From Alphaproteobacteria bacterium UBA3760 (GTDB taxonomy: Bacteria > Pseudomonadota > Alphaproteobacteria > Rs-D84): a stretch of DNA of 64,000 bases. The stretch spans positions 1 to 64,000 of the forward strand of contig DFGC01000010.1 in assembly GCA_002371155.1 (NCBI GenBank). The letters run 5' to 3'. Of this stretch, positions 49,763 to 57,341 are shown one piece after another. How positions within the stretch are numbered: the first letter of the stretch is position 1; every line of letters starts with the position of its first letter. The notes beneath the pieces were generated by a model. That model was not told the origin of the DNA. It searched no databases and worked only from the letters and a program-made list of their open reading frames with translations. A program made the translations under genes and the position numbers.

Positions 49763-49789
49763 AAAAAAAATCCCACACAACATGCGGGA
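49763..49789 (-). terminator. Terminator after tRNA-Thr
   Basis: Minus strand: TCCCGCA/TGTGGGA stem (one G-T pair) with T8, about 10 nt after the tRNA. Confidence 0.75.
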
Positions 49790-49799
49790 CTTTTATTCC

Positions 49800-49875
49800 T
49801 GGTGCCAGTTGTCGGACTTGAACCAACGACCCTCTGATTACAAATCAGATGCTCTACCAGCTGAGCTAAACTGGC
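49800..49875 (-). tRNA. tRNA-Thr (TGT)
   Basis: A 76-nt cloverleaf with acceptor GCCAGTT/AACTGGC, discriminator A and encoded CCA, anticodon loop TTTGTAA reading TGT (decodes ACA/ACG). A weak promoter is possible upstream: TATAAG at 49889-49894 and TTGATT at 49910-49915 on the minus strand, with a 15-nt spacer. Confidence 0.95.
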
Positions 49876-49933
49876 AATGTGAAATCATCTTATAATTTTT
49901 GTTTGATAAAATCAAGCATTTTTTATACGAAAC

Positions 49934-49961
49934 TTGCTTTTTATGAAACGTTTAGTAAAAT
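49934..49961 (+). promoter_or_regulatory. Promoter for the 68-residue gene
   Basis: TTGCTT (49934-49939), 16-nt spacer, TAAAAT (49956-49961), 28 nt before the start codon. Confidence 0.5.
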
Positions 49962-49989
49962 GACAGCGAAATAGTCAAAGGATTTAGCG

Positions 49990-50196
49990 ATGATTTGTTT
50001 TGTAGAGTATTTGATTTTTCGCGAATTGCATCACCAATTAAAAATTTCGTATAAAGTCAGAGGAGAATCTGCACAATCTGATAGCAAAAATTCCCTTATT
50101 AAAATGGCACGTTTACAAGAATTGTTTATTGTGTTGCATTCAATAAAACGAGCATATTATCAGGCTTGGCGCGACAACGAGGCGCGGGATTATTAA
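49990..50196 (+). CDS. Small hypothetical protein
   Basis: Unrecognised 68-residue protein, helical, with MICFVEYLIFRELHHQLKIS at the start and a basic second half (LHSIKRAYYQAWRDNEARDY). A well-placed AAAGGA site and a promoter 30 nt upstream support translation. No domain, signal or toxin-antitoxin partner is evident. It lies just upstream of the promoter for the exported-protein/protease pair. Confidence 0.6.
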   Translation: MICFVEYLIFRELHHQLKISYKVRGESAQSDSKNSLIKMARLQELFIVLHSIKRAYYQAWRDNEARDY

Positions 50197-50205
50197 AAAT
50201 GATTT

Positions 50206-50233
50206 TTGATAAATTGGCAAAATGTGCTATAAT
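50206..50233 (+). promoter_or_regulatory. Strong promoter for the exported-protein/protease operon
   Basis: TTGATA (50206-50211), 16-nt spacer and an extended consensus TGC-TATAAT (-10 at 50228-50233). The next ATG is 7 nt later with no Shine-Dalgarno. Confidence 0.7.
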
Positions 50234-50240
50234 TTAGCAT

Positions 50241-51233
50241 ATGTCGATATATAAACGAATTTTGCCTTGTTTTATTGCGCTATCCTGTATTCATAACGCG
50301 TATGCTGATGATACGGGTATGGCTTTGGCAGATTTGTATTCTGTATATGAAACAACTTCTCAATTTTGTGATGGAATATCCGACCGGATATCGGCTGTGT
50401 CTGGGATATCAAAAATAAATACCGGGATAACGGCAACGGGAACTGTGGCGGCGGGTGGTGCATTATATGCCGGTATAAAAAAATCTGAAACCGATCAAGA
50501 AATCGCCGAATTGGCAAAGCAATTATGTGCCGATGGCGGTTGCGACCCAGACAAAGTCGAGGCGATGTCTGATCAAGAATTTTTCGATAAAATATTACCA
50601 ACATTGATCGAAATGATATCGCGTTCCGAGTCAAATGCCGCTGAAAAAATGGCACAAAAATCTGAACTGGATGCCATGGTTGCAAAATCGAAACGGCTGG
50701 GAAATTGGCGCACAGGTTTATTGGCGGGAACGGTCGGCACAAATGTTGCGTCGGCAATAATATCGGGATTAAATAAAAACCAATCTGATTTGATACAACA
50801 AATTTCTGCGTGCAATGTGGCGGTGGCACGATTGCGCGAATATTATAATGCGGCATTGCAAAATGGTGTAAATCCAATTGAAAATCCGGTTATGCAAACA
50901 TTCCAGACGACTATAACAAATTGTGGAACATTACAAATATCTGATGTTGAAAAAATAGAAAAACGTATGACGGCGGTTTTTGGAACATCGATTGCGGGCG
51001 CGACGATTGGTGCGGTCGGGACCGGGACATCGATTGTGGCGAATACTGATAAAATTCGCAACGATAATTCTGATGCCGGTAAACAAACAGAAAAAACATT
51101 AAACACAATTTCAAATGTTGCGGCAGGAACAAATATCGCCACTGGAATCGTTGGAACAGGATTAAATATATCATTGATAACATTGACGCGCGATTTAATG
51201 CGCACTGCACAAAATTGCGAGGATACATTATGA
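50241..51233 (+). CDS. Exported protein with glycine-rich hydrophobic segments
   Basis: Unrecognised exported protein of 330 residues. The signal peptide (MSIYKRILPCFIALSCIHNAYA) is followed by helical regions alternating with small-residue hydrophobic stretches (ITATGTVAAGGALYAGI, GLLAGTVGTNVASAIISGL, TSIAGATIGAVGTGTSIVA, AAGTNIATGIVGTGLNISLI). These look like glycine-zipper membrane or amyloid-like segments; four regularly spaced copies suggest an internal repeat. A few Cys occur between them. The start codon lies 7 nt after an excellent -10 and lacks a ribosome site. The stop overlaps the protease ATG by 4 bp (ATGA), so the two are coupled and may act together. Confidence 0.75.
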   Translation: MSIYKRILPCFIALSCIHNAYADDTGMALADLYSVYETTSQFCDGISDRISAVSGISKINTGITATGTVAAGGALYAGIKKSETDQEIAELAKQLCADGGCDPDKVEAMSDQEFFDKILPTLIEMISRSESNAAEKMAQKSELDAMVAKSKRLGNWRTGLLAGTVGTNVASAIISGLNKNQSDLIQQISACNVAVARLREYYNAALQNGVNPIENPVMQTFQTTITNCGTLQISDVEKIEKRMTAVFGTSIAGATIGAVGTGTSIVANTDKIRNDNSDAGKQTEKTLNTISNVAAGTNIATGIVGTGLNISLITLTRDLMRTAQNCEDTL

Positions 51234-52489
51234 TAAAACAATCTGCGTTTTTATTATTGTGTATGATTCCAAGTATTGCGTTTGGAACGGTTGCGGGCAA
51301 TGTCGATAATCGCGAGGTTATTGGTTGGGTTGGTGAAAAACCGGAATATGTTGATAAAACCGGATATAGAAATATATGGAATACCACACCATATAATAAT
51401 TATGTGTGTATTGGTTCAGGCAAAAGATGTGCTACGGGTGAATTTATATCGCCACGTCACATTTTAACCAATGTTCATGTTGCCCATGGTTGTGGTTTAG
51501 GTATCAACCCAGAATGCGTCATACAAACGTCAGATGGCAAAACATTAAGTGCGAAAACGGTCTTTTACGGGGTAAGGGATTGGGATAAATCTCAAATGAG
51601 AACAGGAAATGATTGGGCTATATTGGAAATAACAACGCCTGGGTTTTGCAGTTCGCATTATTTTTGGCATAATATAACCACTATTGGTGGCAATATGTGG
51701 CGTGCGGGATTTGGTCAATTGCGAAAATTGACACCCCAAGATTTTGATAATATCAGAAACGCATATAATATCGCGGCACATTATACGGCTCAATTTGATG
51801 ATACGGGTTTGTATGTGAATTATCAAAATATAGCAAATAATATCATGTTAAATTTCCAAAAAGAATTCGCCAAACAAACGGGTGAAAATTTTGTTCGTGA
51901 TTATTTGTTTGATAATGGTACATTAAAATTGATAGATAATTGTTCAATATTTGAACGATATAACAACAACAAAATGGCGCGACATAATTGTCAATCATGG
52001 CCGGGTGATTCGGGCAGCTCAATACAAAGCAGATTTAATCAAATTGTTCTATTGCATAATTCTGGACTGTCGACAATTGGTGGTCAAAAACATAAAAGTT
52101 CTGGGATATCAACATCGCAAATTTTTTCTGATGAAATAATGAATGTGTTGAATGATTCCAGGAAAAATTGCAATGCAACACAAACATCTAAAAAAACGCG
52201 GTATAATTCACAATCCGCAATTCGCAAAATTGGTGTTGTATGTGTAGAATCAGATTTGCCCCCACATGCATCCGACGGTGTTTATATAAAATCTGCATCA
52301 AAAAAATACGATTGTTCGGATGGTGTTGCATGTTCATGTGCGGCAACACAATGTGAATCTGGGTATTATTTGGTTGTAAATTCCAATGGTGATTCCCAGG
52401 GGTGGTGCTATACCCATCGTTGCCCAACGGGTCAACATTTGAATATAATTGATGGGATAAAAACAGATACAAAATGTGTTGACGACTAA
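51230..52489 (+). CDS. Secreted trypsin-like serine protease with Cys-rich C-terminal module
   Basis: Predicted chymotrypsin-fold protease of 419 residues. The signal peptide is MIKQSAFLLLCMIPSIAFG. The catalytic triad is visible: His83 in ILTNVHVAHGC, Asp128 in GNDWAILEI, and Ser261 in WPGDSGSS. The Cys pair C60/C67 brackets the segment before the His. After the protease domain, from about residue 345, comes a compact eight-or-more-Cys module (DCSDGVACSCAATQCESGYY, RCPTGQH, KCVDD). That is unusual for bacterial S1 enzymes and resembles small eukaryotic disulfide modules. Translationally coupled to the preceding glycine-zipper protein. The substrate is unknown. Confidence 0.85.
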   Translation: MIKQSAFLLLCMIPSIAFGTVAGNVDNREVIGWVGEKPEYVDKTGYRNIWNTTPYNNYVCIGSGKRCATGEFISPRHILTNVHVAHGCGLGINPECVIQTSDGKTLSAKTVFYGVRDWDKSQMRTGNDWAILEITTPGFCSSHYFWHNITTIGGNMWRAGFGQLRKLTPQDFDNIRNAYNIAAHYTAQFDDTGLYVNYQNIANNIMLNFQKEFAKQTGENFVRDYLFDNGTLKLIDNCSIFERYNNNKMARHNCQSWPGDSGSSIQSRFNQIVLLHNSGLSTIGGQKHKSSGISTSQIFSDEIMNVLNDSRKNCNATQTSKKTRYNSQSAIRKIGVVCVESDLPPHASDGVYIKSASKKYDCSDGVACSCAATQCESGYYLVVNSNGDSQGWCYTHRCPTGQHLNIIDGIKTDTKCVDD

Positions 52490-52527
52490 AATTTTTGTGC
52501 TATTCTTCGTATCGAAGAGGTATAAAA

Positions 52528-52734
52528 ATGGCAAACAAAAGAAAAACATTGATTTTAATGGCTTTGATGTGTTTGGCTGCGTGCGCACGTTCTGATGAAA
52601 ATAATTCGCACAATAATGGCGGTGTATACAGTCCTGCTGATTATGACCGTGCAACATGGAATAAATTGGATTCTGTATACTTGCATGGCTTGGAAATGCG
52701 CTATGCAGATTCTGTGAATCAAAAAACCAGGTAA
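52528..52734 (+). CDS. Small lipoprotein 1 of a tandem pair
   Basis: Predicted lipoprotein of 67 or 68 residues. The signal MANKRKTLILMALMCLAAC ends in lipobox LAAC. The mature part is Asn/Asp-rich with SPADYDRATWNKLDSVY. It is paralogous to the next gene, which has the same CSDEN-type start and an (H)YD(T/R)A(S/T)W core. GAGGT precedes the ATG; an in-frame ATG 11 codons upstream has no ribosome site. Confidence 0.7.
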   Translation: MANKRKTLILMALMCLAACARSDENNSHNNGGVYSPADYDRATWNKLDSVYLHGLEMRYADSVNQKTR

Positions 52735-52766
52735 TCTATTTGTTATATGTATCAAAGGGGTAAAAA

Positions 52767-52958
52767 ATGAAAAAAAATAAAAAAATGTTGGCTTTGTTGG
52801 CATTAATGTGTTTGGGGGCGGTTGCATGTTCTGACGAAAATGATACACCAAATGAAGATAACGGCAATGGAATGCCGCATTATGACACTGCATCATGGAC
52901 ATGGGATAAACACGTGGTCCCAGATACAATATTTTATAAATCCCAAAAATCCAGATAA
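52767..52958 (+). CDS. Small lipoprotein 2 of a tandem pair
   Basis: Predicted lipoprotein of 63 residues, MKKNKKMLALLALMCLGAVAC with lipobox AVAC. The mature part contains SDENDTPNEDNGNG and PHYDTASWTWDK, echoing the upstream paralog. AAAGGGG precedes the ATG, and a terminator follows 3 nt after the stop. Function unknown; the repeated YD.A.W core may bind a partner in the envelope. Confidence 0.7.
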   Translation: MKKNKKMLALLALMCLGAVACSDENDTPNEDNGNGMPHYDTASWTWDKHVVPDTIFYKSQKSR

Positions 52959-52960
52959 TC

Positions 52961-52984
52961 AAACGGGCGTAATGCCCGTTTTTT
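52961..52984 (+). terminator. Terminator after the lipoprotein pair
   Basis: AAACGGGC-GTAAT-GCCCGTTT followed by T-run, 3 nt after the stop codon. Confidence 0.85.
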
Positions 52985-52988
52985 AATA

Positions 52989-53016
52989 TTGAAATCATAA
53001 AAATCATTGTTAGAAT
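52989..53016 (+). promoter_or_regulatory. Promoter for trhP
   Basis: TTGAAA (52989-52994), 16-nt spacer, TAGAAT (53011-53016) with upstream TGT. The ATG follows 7 nt later, with no Shine-Dalgarno. Confidence 0.5.
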
Positions 53017-53023
53017 AAGCTTT

Positions 53024-54262
53024 ATGAAAAAATTACCTGAATTATTGGCACCGGCGGGAACTTATGATGCGTTCAAAACGGCGGTTTTATATGGGGCGGA
53101 TGCGATTTATGCGGGACTGCCGGGTTTTTCTATGCGGGCGCGTGCAAAAATTGATGTTGACGGTGTGCGTGCGGGGATTGAATTTGCACATGCGCATGGC
53201 AAGAAAGTCTATTTGGCGTTTAATTTATTTGCGCACGACCGGGATTTCCAAAATATGCCACGCGTTCGCGAAATTATCGAATATCTGCGCCCAGACGCCC
53301 TGATTGTGGCGGATGCGGGTGTTATGACATGGGTGCGTGAAAATTTCCCAGATATGCCAATTCATGTTTCAACCCAGGCAAATATTTGTTCGGCGGCATC
53401 TGTTAAATTTTGGAAATCGGCGGGGGCATCGCTTTGCGTTCTCGCGCGCGAGGTTTCGCATAGTGAGTTTTGTTCAATTCGGCAACAGTGTCCCGATATT
53501 AAATTGGAAATCTTTGTTCATGGTGCGATGTGTATGGCGTATTCTGGGCGGTGTCTGTTATCAAATTATATAACGGGTCGTCCGTCAAATCGTGGTGCGT
53601 GCGCACAATTATGTCGTTGGAAATACGATGTGATTTTACGGGAAAAAGAATCTGGCGTTGAAATGCCAATCGATGAAGATGAACATGGTGCATATATTTT
53701 GAACAGTAAAGATTTATGTCTAATGCCACGCATCGCCGAAGTGTTGTCGTCTAACCCGGATTCATTAAAGATAGAGGGTCGCAACCGTTCTGAATATTAT
53801 GTGGGGTCGGTCGTGCGCGCGTATCGTAACGCAATGGATGCATGGGCGCGCGACCCGGCGCATTTTGACCCGTCGCCATTTATGGCGGATTTAGATGTAT
53901 TGGAAACGCGCGGATATACAACGGCATTTTTTGATGGTGGTTTGCCGGCAACGGCGCACAATTTTGACACAACAAAATCTGATTCAATGTATCATGCCGC
54001 TGGCGTAATAACATCGGTTGATAACAAAAATATTACATTTGAATTAAGAAATGAAATCCGTGCAGGCGATGAAATCACATTTTTATTACCACGCGACAAA
54101 TTTACAATAAAATTAGATAAAATCATAAACGCAAAAAATGGCGAAATATTGCCCAAGATGTCGGCGGGACAAAATAACGCATGCCTGATACCGTGCGCAA
54201 TAATCCCACCACAATATTTACCCCAAATGCAAGAATACATATTGGCATATAAACATAAATAA
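53024..54262 (+). CDS. trhP: U32-family protein TrhP/YegQ-like (tRNA hydroxylation)
   Basis: U32 peptidase-family protein of 412 residues. Members of this group (TrhP/YegQ) make 5-hydroxyuridine at tRNA wobble position 34 rather than cleaving peptides. It starts KLPELLAPAGTYDAFKTAVL, then YGADAIYAGL. It carries the U32 signature EIFVHGAMCMAYSGRCLLSN and the Cys residues CAQLCRWKY, typical of the Fe-S-like site. The C-terminal domain is beta-rich. The RlhA group (23S rRNA C2501) is the main alternative. The start lies 7 nt behind a -10 box without a ribosome site. It ends at a bidirectional terminator. Confidence 0.88.
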   Translation: MKKLPELLAPAGTYDAFKTAVLYGADAIYAGLPGFSMRARAKIDVDGVRAGIEFAHAHGKKVYLAFNLFAHDRDFQNMPRVREIIEYLRPDALIVADAGVMTWVRENFPDMPIHVSTQANICSAASVKFWKSAGASLCVLAREVSHSEFCSIRQQCPDIKLEIFVHGAMCMAYSGRCLLSNYITGRPSNRGACAQLCRWKYDVILREKESGVEMPIDEDEHGAYILNSKDLCLMPRIAEVLSSNPDSLKIEGRNRSEYYVGSVVRAYRNAMDAWARDPAHFDPSPFMADLDVLETRGYTTAFFDGGLPATAHNFDTTKSDSMYHAAGVITSVDNKNITFELRNEIRAGDEITFLLPRDKFTIKLDKIINAKNGEILPKMSAGQNNACLIPCAIIPPQYLPQMQEYILAYKHK

Positions 54263-54290
54263 AAACACCGCCAAATTGGCGGTGTTTTTT
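54261..54290. terminator. Bidirectional terminator after trhP
   Basis: AAAAACACCGCCAA / TTGGCGGTGTTTTT, shared with the convergent gene ending at 54294. Confidence 0.85.
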
Positions 54291-54293
54291 ACA

Positions 54294-54869
54294 TTATGCT
54301 GCTTTTTGATATTTGTTATATGCAAACATTTCCAGTAATTTCTTTTGGTCTAATCTTTGCAATGTTGTGGCCTGTGCCGGTTTTTCCGCCACATTTGTTT
54401 TTGTTGGTTTGTATTGCATAGATTTTTGACGCGCCAACATATTTTGTTCTTTGGATTTTTGCGCGGCATTTTTGATTTGCGCAACATTTTGATTTTGATT
54501 GCGTTGCACAACACCGCGATTTAATTCTGCATCCAATGCGCGTTTTGCCGTCGCAACCTGATGTTCGCCAAATGCGCGATATTTTTGCGATTGTTTTTTA
54601 TCCAAAACATTTTCCGAAGACGGCGATGTCATAATTTGTTTTGACACAGATTTCGATAAATTTTGGACATTTGATTTAACATCATTTGATACCGGATTTG
54701 ATTTATCGATTGTATTGGAATACGCCCGCATTTGTTCCAGTGATTTTTGTTTTGCGCGCCCCAATGTCATTTTATCTTGGGACCAATACACATAAACAAA
54801 ACCGACATACATTTTTTTAACATTGATTTCAACAGTTGTCTGTTTTACATTGATTTTAACATTTGTCAT
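54294..54869 (-). CDS. Hypothetical Gln/Lys-rich helical protein
   Basis: Unrecognised protein of 191 residues. A short beta-like N-terminus (MTNVKINVKQTTVEINVKKM, then YVGFVYVYWS) is followed by a long, very basic, Gln/Asn/Lys/Ser-rich helical region with few hydrophobics, ending LLEMFAYNKYQKAA. No signal peptide is present. The start at 54869 has a strong AAAGGAGG site; upstream codons do not continue a protein-like sequence. Composition suggests a partly disordered or coiled-coil protein, perhaps nucleic-acid binding or a secreted effector; none is demonstrable. Confidence 0.65.
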   Translation of the reverse strand: MTNVKINVKQTTVEINVKKMYVGFVYVYWSQDKMTLGRAKQKSLEQMRAYSNTIDKSNPVSNDVKSNVQNLSKSVSKQIMTSPSSENVLDKKQSQKYRAFGEHQVATAKRALDAELNRGVVQRNQNQNVAQIKNAAQKSKEQNMLARQKSMQYKPTKTNVAEKPAQATTLQRLDQKKLLEMFAYNKYQKAA

Positions 54870-54971
54870 GGTTGCCTCCTTTGTGGCTGTAATCCCCATG
54901 GCACCATCACCACAGGATACATATATAGGTCGAAAAAAATATATTTCAAGTCTGTCAAGCAAAAGATTTTT

Positions 54972-55078
54972 TTGACATCTATGCGATTATATAGAATAAT
55001 ATGCCCGTTATGCCGCAAAGCACACTATTGCCAATAATGGGTGGTGTGGGCAATAACCCTGGTCTTGCCAATAATGGG
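54972..55078 (+). promoter_or_regulatory. Promoter and switch-like leader of the 55115 barrel gene
   Basis: TTGACA (54972-54977), 17-nt spacer, AATAAT (54995-55000). The leader has a 14-bp direct repeat TTGCCAATAATGGG at 55028-55041 and 55065-55078. A single GGCAA (55049-55053) can pair with either TTGCC, so two mutually exclusive hairpins are possible. Confidence 0.5.
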
Positions 55079-55114
55079 GGTCAGGAATTTCATCACAAAA
55101 TTAAGGAGATATAG

Positions 55115-56107
55115 ATGAAAAAAACTTTGAAAACTGTGGCGATTGCTGCGGCAACCATGATTACAACGGGGGCTTTTGCATCTGTCACAAAAAATATGGA
55201 AAATCCACTTTTTACACCAAAATCGGGCGAGTTTTATTCTAAAACGGGTCTGGGGTTGATGTATAAAAAATCCGACCACACGGTGGCTATGCGTGCCAAG
55301 GGCACCGCGGGCGACCCAGAATTCCCGGTATATCGTGCAACCGAAGATTTTGGGTATGGATTTACCGACCGTTTAACCGGTTATGTATCCCTGGGTTATA
55401 CACACAATGGCGATATTGACCGCAAGGGTATGCATCGCGGTCGTTTGGGATTAAATTATCGCGTTATTGAAACTTTAGAAGATTTGGTTTGGGATATCTA
55501 TGGCGAAGGTTATCTGTCTGGCGTAACGCCGATGAAGGGTTCTTATAATCTGCAAACCGGATTTAAATACGACAATTTTTCGAATGGTCGTTGGGGTGCG
55601 GTGTTTGGAACGCGCGTGGGTAAAAAATGGTCGCGCCTGACCACATCGTTGTTCTTGGAATACCTGCAAACATTTGGCAATCACAACAACGAAATTGATG
55701 TCACAATGATTCCAACATTTACCACCGTTGATAAAATTTCGGTTGATTTGAAATCAACAAATGAAACAACGGTTGGAATCAATGCGTTTTACCAGGCTGA
55801 TGATCGTTGGTCATTTGGTGGCGGATTCCGTTTTGTTGAACATTCCGATAATGGTGTAAAATCTGTTCATACAAAATTGAATACACCTGCGGAATTATAT
55901 ACTGCAAAAATGTTGTTGGATAAAACCCACGACATGGACGACGGATGGCATGAATACATCGTGTCTGGGGTTTTGGCAAACCAAATCACAGATGCGTTCC
56001 AATTGGCTTTGGTTGGCGAATACACATTTGATTTTTCGCATCCAAATTCCCAAAACGGAACCGATGTCAAAGTTGAACTGGGCGTTCGCGCGAATGTTCG
56101 CTTTTAA
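55115..56107 (+). CDS. Outer-membrane beta-barrel protein
   Basis: Exported protein of 330 residues with signal peptide (MKKTLKTVAIAAATMITTGAFA). The body consists of alternating amphipathic strands with aromatic girdles (GLGLMYKKSDHTVAMRAKG, YGFTDRLTGYVSLGYTHNGD, RWSFGGGFRFVEHSD) and ends VKVELGVRANVRF with a terminal Phe. The number of strands cannot be counted reliably, but size fits a 12-16-strand pore or structural protein. AAGGAGAT precedes the ATG. The leader contains a repeated element that may control expression. Confidence 0.75.
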   Translation: MKKTLKTVAIAAATMITTGAFASVTKNMENPLFTPKSGEFYSKTGLGLMYKKSDHTVAMRAKGTAGDPEFPVYRATEDFGYGFTDRLTGYVSLGYTHNGDIDRKGMHRGRLGLNYRVIETLEDLVWDIYGEGYLSGVTPMKGSYNLQTGFKYDNFSNGRWGAVFGTRVGKKWSRLTTSLFLEYLQTFGNHNNEIDVTMIPTFTTVDKISVDLKSTNETTVGINAFYQADDRWSFGGGFRFVEHSDNGVKSVHTKLNTPAELYTAKMLLDKTHDMDDGWHEYIVSGVLANQITDAFQLALVGEYTFDFSHPNSQNGTDVKVELGVRANVRF

Positions 56108-56139
56108 TCTGTAAAGGATAAATTTTATATTGGACATTT

Positions 56140-56167
56140 CCCCATGATTTTTCATGGGGATTTTTTT
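56140..56167 (+). terminator. Terminator after the 55115 barrel gene
   Basis: CCCCATGA-TTTT-TCATGGGG followed by A and T7. Confidence 0.85.
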
Positions 56168-56202
56168 ATTTTGAATAAATACTTTTCTATGATTTTATTT
56201 TA

Positions 56203-56211
56203 TGATATAAT
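56203..56211 (+). promoter_or_regulatory. Extended -10 promoter for the 56237 barrel gene
   Basis: TGA-TATAAT, 25 nt before the start codon, without a clear -35. Matches the boxes before ldh and the fibre-like genes. Confidence 0.5.
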
Positions 56212-56236
56212 AAACTAAAAGAAATATGGAAAGAAG

Positions 56237-57310
56237 ATGAAAAAATCCAAAATTTTTGGGATTTTTGCCGTTTTATGTGCGGGTGCACCAATCGGCGCGC
56301 ATGCGGCATATCCCGTGTATTCGGGTCAACCGACAATGATAAACAACGGCCCCCAGGTTTTATTACCAACAACAACGGGTGCGGTTGTTGCAACAAATTC
56401 TGTGGCGGCGGCGCGTCCGACGCGTGTGACGGGGGCATTGCCACGCGTGGGTTCATCTGCGACAAACGCAGGTCGCCGTTATTATCAACCGTCTGATTTT
56501 GACAGACTTGCCGACAGTGGCCTGTATATCGGTCTGTCCGCTGGATACAGTGTCAGTATCATGGGCGAATTTTCGGCGGATTATTCGGGTGAACCGGGGG
56601 CGTATATGGTGCCGGGTGCGTTTTCATCGGGTGGACTGGCAAATGATACGGTGATTCCATTACAGTTATCGTTGGGTGCCGCAATAAACAGTGATTTGCG
56701 CATAGATTTTTCTTATTCGCGTTATGCCGATATATCATATCCACAAAGTGTCCAAACTGCGGACGGTTCGGGCGGATTTGTGACGGCGACGGCAACGGGT
56801 GGTGCGATAACATCGAATATTGCAATGTTGAATTTTTATTATAATATTGATTCTTATACTGGATATTTGGCGGGCGGTTCATTACGGCCATATATCGGTG
56901 CGGGTGTGGGTGTTGCACTGAACACAACCGCGGACTATACGGTATATGACGGCACATTTTATTCCGAGGCCGACCCATCCGATCCCGGTGTTTCCGAAGG
57001 CGACCCAACCGGTGTTGATAACATAAACGCATATCATAACGGCGGCACAAATGAACAACTGGCATTTGCCGTCGAAGGCGGGGTCAGTACCGAGTTAGGC
57101 GATGGTATGAAACTGGATTTATTTGTTCGCTATATGCACATGGGCAAAACCAAATCTTCGGGCAGTATTGTTTTAACCCAAGACGAATGGTTCGCCGATG
57201 GTGCGGGTGGCGAAGGCGCATATCAAACCGTCGCACATTATGTCGATTGGACCGAAAGTGCCCCAATCAGCACGGTTGACATCGGCGCGCGTTTGCGGTT
57301 GCAATTCTGA
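56237..57310 (+). CDS. Outer-membrane beta-barrel (Omp25/31-like) protein
   Basis: Exported protein of 357 residues with a signal peptide ending AHAA. A low-complexity Thr/Val/Ala region (about 27-80) precedes an eight-strand-like barrel. GLYIGLSAGYSVSIMGEFSA, IPLQLSLGAAINSDLRIDFS, RPYIGAGVGVAL and DLFVRYMHMGKT lead to IGARLRLQF, the C-terminal Phe signature. The Gly-rich strand pattern fits the surface-antigen/OmpA-like group common in alphaproteobacteria. GGAAAG lies close to the ATG. The next gene starts 31 nt after its stop, so the two are likely co-transcribed. Confidence 0.75.
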   Translation: MKKSKIFGIFAVLCAGAPIGAHAAYPVYSGQPTMINNGPQVLLPTTTGAVVATNSVAAARPTRVTGALPRVGSSATNAGRRYYQPSDFDRLADSGLYIGLSAGYSVSIMGEFSADYSGEPGAYMVPGAFSSGGLANDTVIPLQLSLGAAINSDLRIDFSYSRYADISYPQSVQTADGSGGFVTATATGGAITSNIAMLNFYYNIDSYTGYLAGGSLRPYIGAGVGVALNTTADYTVYDGTFYSEADPSDPGVSEGDPTGVDNINAYHNGGTNEQLAFAVEGGVSTELGDGMKLDLFVRYMHMGKTKSSGSIVLTQDEWFADGAGGEGAYQTVAHYVDWTESAPISTVDIGARLRLQF

Positions 57311-57341
57311 TAAAATGATTGCGCATGTACGGGGGGAGAGA

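Noticed and set aside
50272..50877. A 201-codon minus-strand frame opposite the exported glycine-zipper gene
   Set aside because: Pro/His/Arg-rich shadow without start signals; the plus-strand gene has a signal peptide, a promoter and coupling to the protease.
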